Shown here in pieces: positions 23,306-36,065 of a DNA stretch of 64,000 nucleotides. The notes beneath the pieces are model-generated. The model was not told the DNA's origin, ran no database searches, and was given only the letters and a program-made list of their open reading frames with translations. The stretch's first letter is position 1, and the number at the start of each line of letters is the position of its first letter. A program made the translations under genes and the position numbers. The stretch spans positions 83,501 to 147,500 of the forward strand of contig NW_026944504.1 of assembly GCF_034702125.1 (NCBI RefSeq). Reading direction: 5' to 3'. Source of the DNA: Engraulis encrasicolus. Its lineage: Eukaryota > Chordata > Actinopteri > Clupeiformes > Engraulidae.

Positions 23306-24725
23306 CTCTTGGCGGAACACAGGGGAGGCTGGTTGGCTAAGAAACGCTGTGGGAGACCGTGGATACACAAATCATGTTGCAGAGACGCCGACGGAGGTGG
23401 GGGGGGGGGGGGGGGGGGGGGTTCTCATTACACTGTACATGTGGGTTTGAGGGGGGGGGGCATAATTGGGTTCTCATTACACTGTACATGTGGGTTTCAG
23501 GGGGGCATTTCAAAAGACTTTGTCCTGGGCCCAGCCAAAGTTGTCAGCGAGCCTGCTTGTCCTTCTGGATAAATGAGAGCACACACAGTAGTAGTGCGTC
23601 TAAGGATACAGGAAAGAGGAACACTAATGAGGCCTCAGGACAGAGGAACACTAATGAACGTAAGCAGGCCTTAGGACATGTAGGTTCCCCCCCCCCCTGC
23701 TCTACGGGCCTCAAGACAGAGGAACACTAATGGACGGCACTCGTACTGCAACACAGATCAGATCGGGGCTGAGAGAGAGAGGTCATCGGCAGCCTCAAGC
23801 CGGGTCACTGGTATTTGATTGGCCTAGAGCCGGGTCACTGGTATTTGATTGGCTGTTTTTAACAAAAGGGAAGCAGGAGATTCTCTGGTCACAACTACAA
23901 CAAAAATGATGAATTTTGCAAGAGAGGGAATCATGACTCAGCAATTTCAGGGAAGTTTTTTTGTGTGGAAACTAAAGTCCCAAGTTGGAAAGTCCCAAGT
24001 TGTTCAACAAAAAGAAAGTAAGCTCCTCCAAGAGTGTTTCTTTTCATTTCACATACCATACTACTTGTAATATTAAACGGTGGAAAAAACATTATAAAAA
24101 TAAAAAATACCATACCTTAAAATGTAAATGTTTATAACTGTTGAATGTAACACATTGGATACCTATATTCTGAGTAGCCTTCACAATGGTGATATGAACA
24201 TATAACATCGGGGTTAAGTTCGAGTTTGGGGAGCTACCCACCACCTCTGCAGTCTTTAGAGAACTAGCCTCCACCTCTGCAGTCTTTTCTCAAAAGTCCC
24301 CTTGGCTTCAACGCTGCTGACATAGTTCTTTAAGCTAACCCTTCACTGCCAATGCCAGCCAACGCAGATGTATTTCCGGATAAATGTCATTTACTACAGT
24401 ACTGTACATTGACCATTTGAAGTATCGAGGACAGGGAGGGAGAGAGCAAGTTGCCAAATCCACAGGAAAGGAACGTTTCTTTTTTGTTCTGCACAATATA
24501 GTATAACACAATTATTTTTTAAAGCTCTGCATTGCTTGGTAAAATAATGGCTCATTTGAAATGGACTTTAGTAAAATACACTCTGCCATTTGGCACCCAA
24601 CTGGAGTTAGTTAATGATTGATCAAAACAACAAAACAACAGATATGTGATAAAAACATGTGACAAGCACGAGCTGAGCTGAGCTGAGCTGAGCTGAGCAT
24701 AGTCAGAACATCACTACGCCAGGGG
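23306..24725. other. Spacer with small repeats, no gene seen
   Basis: A G-only run at about 23399-23420 next to a 60-bp direct repeat (TCATTACACTGTACATGTGG). GACAGAGGAACACTAATG occurs three times in 23610-23735. Five GAGCT units at 24669-24696. Confidence 0.5.
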
Positions 24726-24930
24726 CAGTGTTGCCAGATTGGGTGGGTGCCCGCCCAATTGGGCTACTTGGGATGAGCGTCTGCGGGTAAAAACGGGAAA
24801 AAATGGCCATTTGGAGTTTTGGGCCCAGAGAAGTCTATGTAATTTGTTGAATTTGGGCGGAATTTAGCGCATTTGGCGGTTTTTGAGAACCTATTGGGCA
24901 GGATTTGATCACACACATCTGGCAACACTG
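24726..24930. mobile_element. hAT-like MITE (CAGTGTTGCCAGAT family)
   Basis: Ends CAGTGTTGCCAGATT and ATCTGGCAACACTG. The flanking 8 bases do not match well, suggesting an old insertion. Confidence 0.7.
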
Positions 24931-25008
24931 CTCAGGTTAAGACCGTCCTCCTTGTCTGCTTGAGGCCTCGTGATAATGTACGTCACTGACGATTTCAATT
25001 TCAATGTT

Positions 25009-25222
25009 CAGGGCTTTTTCTAGGATTTTTTGGCATGAGGGAGCATCATGGCAGGTTACGGGGGTGAAGGGGGGTGTGTGTGTGTGTGTGTGTGTGTCCC
25101 GTGAATGAGAAATTTACTAGGGGCGCTCAAATATATATATATAAAAAAATAAAAGTATGAGGGTGCACCCACGAAGGTATGAGGGTGGAGCGCCCCTATT
25201 TCCCCGTTCAGAAAAAGCCCTG
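25009..25222. mobile_element. MITE with CAGGGCTTTTTCT ends
   Basis: Left end CAGGGCTTTTTCTAGG, right end CAGAAAAAGCCCTG, with ATGTT near both flanks. Contains GT and AT microsatellites. Confidence 0.75.
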
Positions 25223-25234
25223 ATGTTAATTTCT

Positions 25235-25440
25235 CCCAAAAGCGCAATTCAAATGTCATTTTTCAATTTGCAAGAGGGACAGTAAATGAAGAATATTCCC
25301 CCAAAAGCTAGGCTGACAGCAGGGAAACTTCATTTTTTTTCTCCGCGGAGGCGGGCGCGGCGTCAGCGAAACACACAGGCGGAGGACGGGAGTCAGTCCG
25401 CATATCGGAATATGAACCCCATGTCCATCTAGCCAGACCA
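25235..25440. mobile_element. Partial copy of the MITE at 54767-55100
   Basis: Shares GACAGCAGGGAAACTT, the CGGAGGCGGGCG motif and the CGCATATCGGAATATG end with that element. The left part is missing. Confidence 0.6.
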
Positions 25441-25449
25441 GCAGTTGGG

Positions 25450-25648
25450 AATCATCCGCATCACATCCAAACATTACATCACATCCACACATCACATCAC
25501 ATCCAAACATTACATCACATCCACACATCACATCACATCCGCATCACATCCACACATTACATCACATCCACACATCACATCACATCCACACATTACATCA
25601 CATCCACACATCACATCACATCCACACATCACATCACATCCACACATC
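25450..25648. repeat. 13-bp ACATCACATCCAC array, left part
   Basis: Tandem ACATCACATCCAC units, continued at 26094-26330 beyond an insertion. Confidence 0.92.
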
Positions 25649-26093
25649 CAGGGTATATACACCAATTTGAAGTCAAATTTACTACCATTTAATACCTTTT
25701 TTCACTACCTTTAGATCATTTTTACAACCATCACGGCACTTCATTGCGAGTCTTAACAAGACATTTTTTTGCAAAAAGACGCCCGAAAGGAAGCAGTGTG
25801 GCGGGACGGTACCATGCTCCGGGTATCTCAGTCATGGAGGAGAATGAGGGAGAGCACTGGTTAATTACTCCACCCACCAAACAGGCTGGTCGGGAGTCAA
25901 AACAACACCTTTTGGGCTAAAAGTCTCACCTAACTTCTTAATTTTTAATCACAATGCTTCAACTAAGAAAAAATAATGGCTCATTTTTCAAAAATAATAC
26001 CTTTTAAGCAAATTTACAACTTTTAAGGCCATTAAATTTTGCCTTTTGAATTTATCAACTTTTAATACTTTTTACAACCCCGCGGACACCCTG
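25649..26093. mobile_element. CAGGGT-ended element with a SINE fragment
   Basis: Begins CAGGGTATATACACC and ends GCGGACACCCTG, placed inside the 13-bp array. It carries an internal copy (about 25790-25925) of the SINE seen at 35555-35735, with shared GGGACGGTACCATGCTC. Confidence 0.6.
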
Positions 26094-26330
26094 ACATCAC
26101 ATCCACACATCACATCCACACATCACATCCACACATCACATCACATCCACACATCACATCCACACATCACATCACATCCACACATCACATCACATCCGCA
26201 TCACATCCACACATCACATCCACACATCACATCCACACATCACATCACATCCACACATCACATCCACACATCACATCACATCTGCATCACATCCACACAT
26301 CACATCACATCCGCATTACATCTACACATT
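26094..26330. repeat. 13-bp ACATCACATCCAC array, right part
   Basis: Same unit as 25450-25648. Confidence 0.92.
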
Positions 26331-26387
26331 AAGTCTGTAGCCGTAGGGTAGGGTAGCTAACACTAACCCTAGACTCTTCAGCCGTGT

Positions 26388-26541
26388 CCCCCAGCCAATC
26401 CGAATGCGTCAGCCGTGTCCCCCAGCCAATCCGAATGCGTCAGCCGTGTCCCCAGCCAATCAGAATGCTTCCTTCCTCACAAACACAGGAAGTCAGGTGC
26501 AAGGAAGGTGATGATGATGATGATGATGTCACAAGACAAGG

Positions 26542-26595
<54 letters not shown>

Positions 26596-26916
26596 TCACA
26601 TATGCATGACATGATTGCATTTGTCAATGTGTGTGTTTATGCCTATGTGTGTGTGCGCACGCTTGTGTGTGGGTGTGTGTGTGTGAACAGTAATTGCATG
26701 GGTGCCACGCTTGTGTACGGGTGTGTGTGTGTGTGTGAACAGTAATTGCATGGGTGCCACGCTTGTGTGTGGGTGTGTGTGTGTGAACAGTAATTGCATG
26801 GGTGCCACGCTTGTGTGTGGGTGTGTGTGTGTGAACAGTAATTGCATGGGTGCCACTCAGAGCCGTGTGGTGTACAGGGCTGTACGTAGTGACATGGGTC
26901 TACTGTACAAGAGCAA

Positions 26917-26987
<71 letters not shown>

Positions 26988-27127
26988 GTGTGCACGTACA
27001 GTGTGTGCATGTGTGTACAGTGTGTGCGACGCGCGTGAGACACAGGGGCGACAATCCATCAACCAGCAAACAAACGTACAAGAGAGACTACAAACGAAAA
27101 CTCCCCACGACCGAAAACACAACAGCA
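26388..27127. repeat. Minisatellites and TG runs downstream of rab42
   Basis: Three 31-bp copies containing GTGTCCCCCAGCCAATCCGA at 26388-26475. A long TG run at 26545-26590. Four 48-bp units with GTGAACAGTAATTGCATGGG at 26670-26860. A TG run at about 26918-26983. The segment ending CAAGACAAGGACCTGT (26535) is repeated at 27400, so this is a duplicated piece of the rab42 3' region. Confidence 0.8.
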
Positions 27128-27290
27128 GCTGCAGTGCCCACAGTCCAGTCGGCCAATCAGCAGCTGCTGCTCTTCTCCCTCTCGGCCAATCAGCAGCTGC
27201 CGCTCTTCTCCCTCTCCTCTAGGGGGCGCCATCAGACTCGTCAGGGCGTCGCTCGCCCATCCTCATGAGCTCGTAGATGTCCCGCCTCCC
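27128..27290 (-). pseudogene. Relic copies of rab42 exon 3 and exon 4 ends
   Basis: On the minus strand 27290-27225 encodes RDIYELMRMGE, matching RDILELMRMGE of rab42 exon 3, then diverges to a stop. 27215-27140 holds two degenerate copies of the exon 4 end (REKS codons, then the GCTGATTGGCCGA after the stop). They lie downstream of the real last exon and lack splice context, so they look like remains of a partial tandem duplication. Confidence 0.65.
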
Positions 27291-27404
27291 AGCCAATAGG
27301 AATGCTTCAGCTGTGTCCTCCCAACCAATGGGAACGCTTCTCTGACACAGACAGGAACTCAGGTGCAGGACAGGTGATGATGATAACGCCACAAGACAAG
27401 GACC

Positions 27405-27450
<46 letters not shown>

Positions 27451-27475
27451 TGTGTCTCTGTGTGTGTGTGTGTGT

Positions 27476-27520
<45 letters not shown>

Positions 27521-27600
27521 TGTGTCTACGTGTGTGTCTCTGTGTGTGTGACTCTGTGTATGTGTGTGTCTATGTGTGTGTGTAGGCCCCGCCCCCCCCA
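27291..27600. repeat. Duplicated 3' flank and TG/CTG microsatellites
   Basis: 27291-27412 repeats the CCAGCCAAT...GACAAGGACCTGT segment of 26388-26545. 27408-27585 is a TG run with CTGTGTCT interruptions. Confidence 0.8.
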
Positions 27601-27615
27601 GTGTCAGTCGGCCAA

Positions 27616-27687
27616 TCAGCAGCTGCAGCTCTTCTCCCTCTCGGGCGCGGCGAGCATGTCGTCGTCGTCCTCGGTGGGGTACAGCAC
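27616..27687 (-). CDS. rab42: rab42 exon 4 (C-terminus)
   Basis: Acceptor CTGCAG, then VLYPTEDDDD...REKSCSC and TGA at 27618-27616. It supplies the CxC prenylation signal that the exon 3 read-through (ending KVPEIL, stop) lacks, which is the main reason to believe this splice despite the weak upstream donor. Confidence 0.8.
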   Translation of the reverse strand: MLYPTEDDDDMLAAPEREKSCSC

Positions 27688-30600
27688 CTGCAGAGAGGAG
27701 AGGAGAGAGGAGAGAGAGAGAGGTTCCATTGGCCCATTGGAGAAAGTAGAGAGAAAGTAGAGAGAGAGGAGAGAGAGAGGTTCCATTGGCCCATTGGAGA
27801 AAGTAGAGAGAGAGGAGAGAGTAGAGAGAGAGTAGAGAGAGAGGAGAGAGTAGAGAGAGAGAGAGGAGAGGAGAGGAGAGGAGAGAGAGAGAGAGGAGAG
27901 AGGAGAGAGGAGAGGAGAGGAGAGGAGAGAGGAGAGAGAGAGGAGAGAGAGGAGAGGAGAGAGAGGAGAGGAGAGGAGAGGAGAGGAGAGAAGAGAGAAG
28001 AGAAAAGAGAAAAGAGAGAGGGGAGGAGAGAGAGGGGTAGAGAGAGAGGAGAGAGAGGAGAGAGAGGAGAGGAGAGGAGAGAGTAGAGAGTAGAGAGAGA
28101 GAGAGAGGAGAGGAGAGAGAGTAGAGAGGAGAGGAGAGGAGAGGAGAGGAGAGGAGAGAGTAGAGAGAGAGGAGAGAGAGGAGAGAAGAGTAGAGAGGAG
28201 AGAGGAGAGAGGTTACATTGGCCCATTGGAGAGAGTAGAGAGAGAGTAGAGAGAGAGAGAGGGGTTCCGTTGGCCCATTGTTTCCAGGTTCTACTATTGC
28301 AAGGGGGAGGGGGGGGTCCCCCTTCAGGCAGACCTAAGGACTGTTCTATTCAATGCTAGGAGTATTATGACACGCTCCTTTAGGCAGACCAGACCCTGGT
28401 CATGTTAGATGCCCATAGCAACCAATTCCATTGGCATATCTCTATAACGCTTTACTTAAAGAATCTCTGGTATTATGACACGCCCCTTTAGGCAGACCAG
28501 AACCTGGTCATTTTAGGTGCCCATAGCAACCTATTGCATTGGCATATCTCTATATACTTAAAGAATCTCTGGCACCTTGGCGGTGAGGCTGCTCTTGACG
28601 CCGTCCCAGCCGTCACGCGTCACGATCTCGCCCATGCGCATCAGCTCCAGGATGTCGCGCGTCAGCAGCTCGAAGGCGCGGTCCACGTTGCTGTTCTGCT
28701 TGGCCGACGTCTCCACGTAGCGGATGCCCAGCTCGGCCGCCAGCTGCTCCGCCTCCTCGCGCGTCACCTTGCGTCCGGCGCCGCCACGAGGGTCCACCAG
28801 GTCGCTCTTGTGTCCCACCAGGATGTAGACCATGTGGTGCGGCAGGATGTGCTCACTCACCTTGGAGGGGGGAGGGGGGGGGGGAGGGAGAGAGAGGAGA
28901 GAATATGGAGGAGTGTGTGTGTGTAGGGCTGGGCAACGTTAACGCGTTAACGGTGCGTTAACTATTGAGGTCAGTATCGCCCGACAATTTTGTTAACGCT
29001 TAACGCTTTTTTTTTTAAAGCCTTTTATGACCGTTGCGTCGTTTGTTGACTTCCCGCACGCAGCAGTACCAGTCACAGCTGATAACTAAAGCCTTGATCA
29101 AAAAGCAGACCGCAGCAGTACCAGTGACCGAAGATCAGGCTCTAGAAAGTAGGCAAAACAAAATAGGCATAGCCTACAGAAGGACGTCAACTTCTGAATG
29201 GACATTTTCGGTACAAAGTTCTACAGCCCTCATTGCCCAGCTCTCGAACAGCATGTGGCTCGCTCGCCTTGGCAACTCGCAAGGTTATAAAAAATATTGT
29301 AGGCATAACACCATGTTATGCAGTCCGTCTACCAGCTGTTAATAACGCCACGCGGACTGACAGTGTGCATACTAGCTGATAACTAAAGCCTTGATCAAAA
29401 AGCACACCGCAAGATATTAATTCCTCAGGCAACGTTTTGGTTTCTACCTACATCTGGCGTTGCGCAAGCATGGTAGGCTAACAGAAGAGGGATAGTTGAA
29501 AAATCATCTGTAAAAGAATGCATCTTTAGCCGAAGTCTAATTGCTTTTGACTTCTGTGCCTCACAAAGTTACATTCAGCATTCATATCGGCACCAACATA
29601 GTATGATTTTGCCATGCCCAAAAGTTCACCCGACATCAGCCACCTCACAGTGTTAGGTTACTGTTTTGTCATGTCAACGTTATTGATTTGAAAGTTGTAG
29701 GCTAATTGCTGCCAGCAGTCAGTCGATTAGTTTCTAGTCGCTACAACATCAGGTAATAGCGACAGATGAGGACGAGAGTGGACGGTAGCCTACTCCACGC
29801 TCTTGACAGAGAGGGAAGGAGGGGCATTTCAGACACAAGCCTGCATGCTTAATTAATTTCAAGTGACAAGTTTTGTTTCTTGTGGGCCCATGTAGACCAT
29901 CCTAATTTGAGCTTCTAATATTTCAGTTTCAGTTCAATCGCCTAGTTTAATAATTGTATGCAATAATGATGACACTCTAATCTTAAATACCCCATTTTAA
30001 TAATTGTAGGCCTATGCAAAAATAATACTCTCCTCTACAATAATTTGTTTCATTAGGCCTATAGTATAGGCATGCTCCATAACTCAGTCTGATATGTGTA
30101 TGTAGGCCTACATTGGCAAATAGGCCCCTTTCTATTTGGAAAGATAGATAGGCCTAGGTTACAGAAGCTTATGCAAATTATGATTATGATTGGTCTACTT
30201 CATCTTAGAAAATGTCAATGTAGATTAAAAAAAAAAAACCTGCAAAGATTCCATTTCTTTCTGTGGTCGTCTGTGATATATGATGATTACGGTGTAATCA
30301 ATGATTTGGTAACCTGACATTTTCAAATAAATTGGTGCTTTTGAAGTGGCTTTTGAATTCATATTTGGGTTCCGCGCTCTATGAGATTAATCATGATTAA
30401 TCACAGAAAGTCATTGAGTTACAGTTTTTCTCGATTGCTTACACACAATTTTCTGAATCAGTTCTCGATTTCTCAAAACTCTACACACAAATCTCCAAAC
30501 CTCACACACAACGGGCAAAACTCCACACTACCTCTGAAAAAAGCATGTCTTGTCTCAAAACAGTGTACTCTCTTCTAAAAAGTTTTTTTTTTCAAATGAC

Positions 30601-31340
30601 ACACACAAGCAGTCATTTTAATACACTCTTATGTGTACCATTGAACACTAATATGCACAAGGTTAAACTCTATACTCAACTTGACACACAGTAGACACTT
30701 ATTTTCTTCAGTGTTCTAGTTACTAAAGAGGATACATTTCTGTAAGAAAATACTGAAATATTGTTTTTAGAATCAGAGTACACAGATGTGTGACAAAAAT
30801 ACATTTTACATTTTTTTCTGACATTTAAAAAAAATGCACTAATTTATTGTAAAATATTGTGATTTCTTGTATAACGTACTTTGGAGTTCAAAAACTAAAC
30901 AAATGTGTTTTCTCACTGCATCCACTCACCTTTTCATCAATATCACATGCAATGTGTGTCCTTATGGGGTGATGATTTCAGATTGTAAACCGGTATGAAG
31001 AGAGTTTGCCCATGTGATGAGGAAGTGAACATAGTATGGCAGTTGATTTTAGTGAAATGACAGTGAATGACAGTGTGTTCAATGCGACAACCAGGGATTT
31101 TCTTCATGAAAATTGTGTGTAATCCAGATAATTATGTGTAGTGGTTTGAAACGGCTGTGTTTTAAAACTGAAATGTGAGTGAAAAGAAGGAATTGTGCTT
31201 AGTGTTCAGTGACATTGGTTAGGGGAGTTGGGAAATGGGTGAGATGTTCCGAGAATTGTGTGTGAAGTAACTTACCAGAACTTGTGTGGAAGCAATCGAG
31301 AAAAACTGCAATGCAATTCAAGATTTTCATGTTTGCCCAC

Positions 31341-31408
<68 letters not shown>

Positions 31409-34400
31409 CAGGATATGCTCCCTCACCTCGCGGTGCCACTCCCGCACGTGCTCAAACGTCTTGCGGTTGGTCAAGTCGAAGACCAGCAGCCCGCCCACAG
31501 AGTTGCGGTAGTAGGAGGTCGTGATGGACCTGGAGGATACAGTAGAGTTATATAGAGTAGAGTACAGTAGAATAGAGTAGAGTTATACAGAGTACAGTAC
31601 AGTACAGTAGAGTAGAGTACAGTAGAGTAGAGTAGAGTTGCGGTAGAGTAGAGTAGAGTAGAGAGTGTAGTGTAGTAGAGTAGAGTAGTGTAGTGTAGAG
31701 TAGAGTAGAATAGTGTAGAGTAGAGTAGAGTAGAGTAGAGAGTGTAGTGTAGTGTAGTAGAGTAGAGTACAGTAGAGCAGTGTTTCTCAACAGGGGTGCC
31801 GCAGACCCCCCTCAGGGGTGCCGCGGAAACGTGGCTGATAAATAAATTATGTAATATAATTAATATTTGTCTAAATTGATAAGTTAATGCTAGTCAGTGG
31901 AGTCTTTCATCTGCCATTTACGCACAATAAAGTAAATATAGGTCGCCCCAGTCAGCTGCAACTTCGAACGTACGTCGTGTGACGTCTCCAGATGTGTTAC
32001 TTTTCTAACCTTGTGTGGTATCGGATGCGATGCCATGTTACAGCTTGTTGGTTTGGGGTGCCTTGAAATTGTTCATGAATTGAAAGGGTGCCTCGCCTAA
32101 AAAAAGGTTGAGAAACACTGCAGTAGAGTAAAGTAGAGTCTAGTAGAGTAGAGTAGAGTAAGGAGTAGAGTAGAGTAGAGTAGAGTAGAGTAAGGAGTAG
32201 AGTAATGTAGTATAGAGAATATAGTAGAAGAGAAGAGAGTAGAGTAGAATACAGTAGAGTAGAGTAGAGTAGAGTAGAGTACAGTACAGTAGAGTAGAGA
32301 GTATAGTGTAGTGTAGTGTAGTGTAGAGTAGAGTAGAGTACAGTAGAGTAGAGTACAGTACAGTAGAGTAGAGTAGAGTAGAGTAGAGTAGAATAGAGTA
32401 GAGTACAGTAGAGTAGAGTAGAGTAGAGTAGAGTAGAGTAGAGTAGAGTAGAGTAGAGTACAGTAGAGTAGAGTACAGTAGAGTAGAGTACAGTACAGTA
32501 GAGTAGAGAGTAGAGTGTAGTGTACTGGAGTAGAGTAGAGTAGAATAGTGTAGAGTAAGACCGCGTCGTTAGTTCTATCGCATCTGGTTGTCTAGTCAAG
32601 ACCCCGTTACTAATTCTATTGCATCTCGTTGTCAAGTCAAAAACCCAGTCGTCAATTCTATAGCATTTGGTTGTCAAGTCACCCCAACATTCTGCACGCG
32701 TCCTTGGAGGCGCGTCTCACTAGATTAGGAAGTGGTGCCCATAGCAACGTACCAAGCGCAGTGGTGAATCTACTTTCTCACGAAGCCTTAGATCAACTTA
32801 TTAATAAATTAATAAATTAATACTTAAATGCTGGTAACCGGGTGATAAGCGGAATAGCGGCCTTCGAGGTGTCCCGATATCAAGGAAAAATGGACTTGGC
32901 GAAGCGAACAGCCCTTCGGCTGCGCCGTCGGGCTGTTTAGAACGCTCCGCCTCGTCCATTATTTCCCTTGATATCCGGACACCTCGTCGTCCGCTATTCC
33001 ATACGTATAGTGTAGTGTAGTAGAGTAGAGTACAGTAGAGTAGAGAGTATAGTGTATGGGTCTACCAAGGCCTGCTGTTTCTATTCTGTACTCTACTATA
33101 CTCTGTTTCTATTCTATACTTTACTATACTCTATGGGTCTACCAAGGCCTGCTGTTTCTATTCTATACTCTACTATACTCTACGAAGGCTCTATGGGTCT
33201 ACTACGTACACTCTATGGGTCTACTATACCTATGGGTCTACCAAGGCCATTTCTTATGCATCTGCTGACTGTTCGAAGTGACACTACTTACTGGCAGCCT
33301 AATACAGTGAAAAATCAGACTTTTAATGTGACACACTGCTTACTGGCAGCCTAATACAGTGAAAAATCAGACTTTTAATGTGACACACTACTTACTGGCA
33401 GCCTAATACAGTGGAAATGCATACTTTTAATGTGACACACTGCTTACTGGCAGCCTAATACAGTGGAAATGCAGACTTTTAATGTGACACACTAACTTAC
33501 TTACTGGCAGCCTAATACAGTGGAAATGCATACTTTTAATGTGACACACTGCTTACTGGCAGCCTAATACAGTGGAAATGCAGACTTTTAATGTGACACA
33601 CTGCTTACTGGCAGCCTAATACAGTGGAAATGCAGACTTTTAATGTGACACACTAACTTACTTACTGGCAGCCTAATACAGTGAAAAATCAGACTTTTAA
33701 TGTGACACACTGCTTACTGGCAGCCTAATACAGTGAAAAATCAGACTTTTAATGTGACACACTGCTTACTGGCAGCCTAATACAGTGAAAAATCAGACTT
33801 TTAATGTGACACACTGCTTACTGGCAGCCTAATACAGTGGAAATGCAGACTTTTAATGTGACACACTGCTTACTGGCAGCCTAATACAGTGGAAATGCAG
33901 ACTTTTAATGTGACACACTGCTTACTGGCAGCCTAATACAGTGGAAATGCAGACTTTTAATGTGACACACTGCTTACTGGCAGCCTAATACAGTGGAAAT
34001 GCAGACTTTTAATCTGTAATCCTGCTAATGCTGCAAGGCATGTGAGTCCGTATAAGAGGGGCCCTGACACCTCCTGGTGACGCAACACCTTTGGAGTTGG
34101 AGTCAGGCGGAGAGCAGAGCTGGAAATATTGTTTCTAATCTCCTGAAAAATCGGAAACTCCACCCAAACAACAAGTAGCAAACCCAGGGAGTCAGATCAA
34201 CCATGCCGTTTGGGAAATGTTAATAATTATTGTAGAAGTGACGAGGAATCCACATAGTAAAGTAGACAGAATGAGATTTATTCACACGAACTTGTACAAT
34301 GAGTTGTGGTGAACTCTATCATAACTGGACTTGTAGTGAACTCTAGTGAACTCTATCATACCTCTACTTGTGGTGAACTCTATCATAACTGGACTTGTAG

Positions 34401-35979
34401 TGAACTCTAGTGAACTCTAGTGAACTCTAGTGAACTCTAGTGGACTCTATCATGACAAGTTACCCAGCGGAGCCCAGCGCCATCTTGTACGTCATGTTGC
34501 CAGGGCAACAATCATATACATTCTACAGTTATGCTCTTGGTCAGACCAAGTCTGGAAGAGATTTGAAAGTCGATGATAATCAGGCTAGTAGAATAGGGGC
34601 TAGGGATTGTAGCCCCTTAATGCGTACCGTACCTCCAGTGGCACGCTGTCATTGAAATGTAACTACCATAGCACTACAATACTATGACACAACACAGGCC
34701 CATTAGTAATGCACCACGACTTGGTCATTACTATACTGGTAACAACAAATGTATAAAGCTGCGTCTTAAGGGGTTAACCGGTAACCGCCACCTCACTTGG
34801 CTGTAGAGATGCACCCGATCCTGATTTTAGTATAATAGGCCCTGCCACCTCACTTGGCTGGGCGATTAAGGACCTGGTACGGCCTAGTGTAGAGTAGTGT
34901 AGTGTAGAGTAGAGTAGAGTAGAGTAGTGTAGGTGCATCTCTACTTGGCTGGGTGATTAGGACCTGGTACGGCCAAAGCTGCACTCATGGGACGCCATTG
35001 GGGGCTGCCCCCTTGCACAGGTGAGGAGGCATAAGCTAAATGCAGCGGAAGAAAGGAAATATTGATATTGATATTGACTCTGAAGAAGACGTGAGAATGT
35101 CGAAACGTTAGTCTTGGCGCTTGCCCAATGAAACAAGTTATTTTCCACATCTGAAGATGCTCTGGTGACTCCTTTCTTCCCCTGCATTTACGAGTCCTTT
35201 CCCGAGACGCACCAGATTGTGAAGTGCAGGAGCACGGAGGATATCTGTCTTTGCTACGGGGCATAAATGCAATTTCATTTTGTGCAGTGTTCACTTGTGT
35301 GCTGTGGAGTGCTGTGCCACAATGGCAATGGGAGTCGGAGTTTCCCAGTTCAGCTTTCTTTCTTTCAGCGTTCAATGTGGCTAACTGCACACTGTGAATG
35401 GAGGTGCACCAGTGAAAGTGAAAGCCCATTGGGAAACTCCAACTCCCATTGTCACTGTGACACAGCACTCCACAGCACACAAGTGAACACTGCACACTGC
35501 ACACAACGAAATTGCATTTATGCCTCACCCGTGCAAGGGGGCAGCCCTCAGTGGCGCCCCATGGGGAGCAGTGCGGTGGGACGGTACCATGCTCAGGGTA
35601 CCTCAGTCATGGAGGAGGATGGGGGAGAGCACTGGTTGATTACTCCCCCCACCAACCTGGCGGGTCGGGAGTCGAACCGGCAACCTCTGGGCTACAAGTC
35701 TGACGCCCTAACCGCTTACCCATGACTGCCAGTGTGGCGAACTGCACACTGTGAATGGAGATGCACCTTCATTCGTTTCTCAGTCATGATGCCAGTACGG
35801 TCTTTTCATCTATTCATAAAACAAGTCATGATGCCAGTAAGGTCCAAGTTATTCATCTATTCATAAAACCATTTGACTGGGTACTCCCAGATACGTTTTC
35901 CACAGTAGGCCAACAGTCAGATCTTCAAAGCACATTAAAGGCTCTCTCCCACTTCTGGGAGATGTCAGATACAAAAACA

Positions 35980-36065
<86 letters not shown>

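Noticed and set aside
27570..28226. 218-codon Ser/Leu-rich frame on the minus strand
   Set aside because: It is the translation of a GA-rich tract inside a rab42 intron.
34941..35528. 195-codon minus-strand frame
   Set aside because: It runs through two inverted SINE tails. No protein family recognised.
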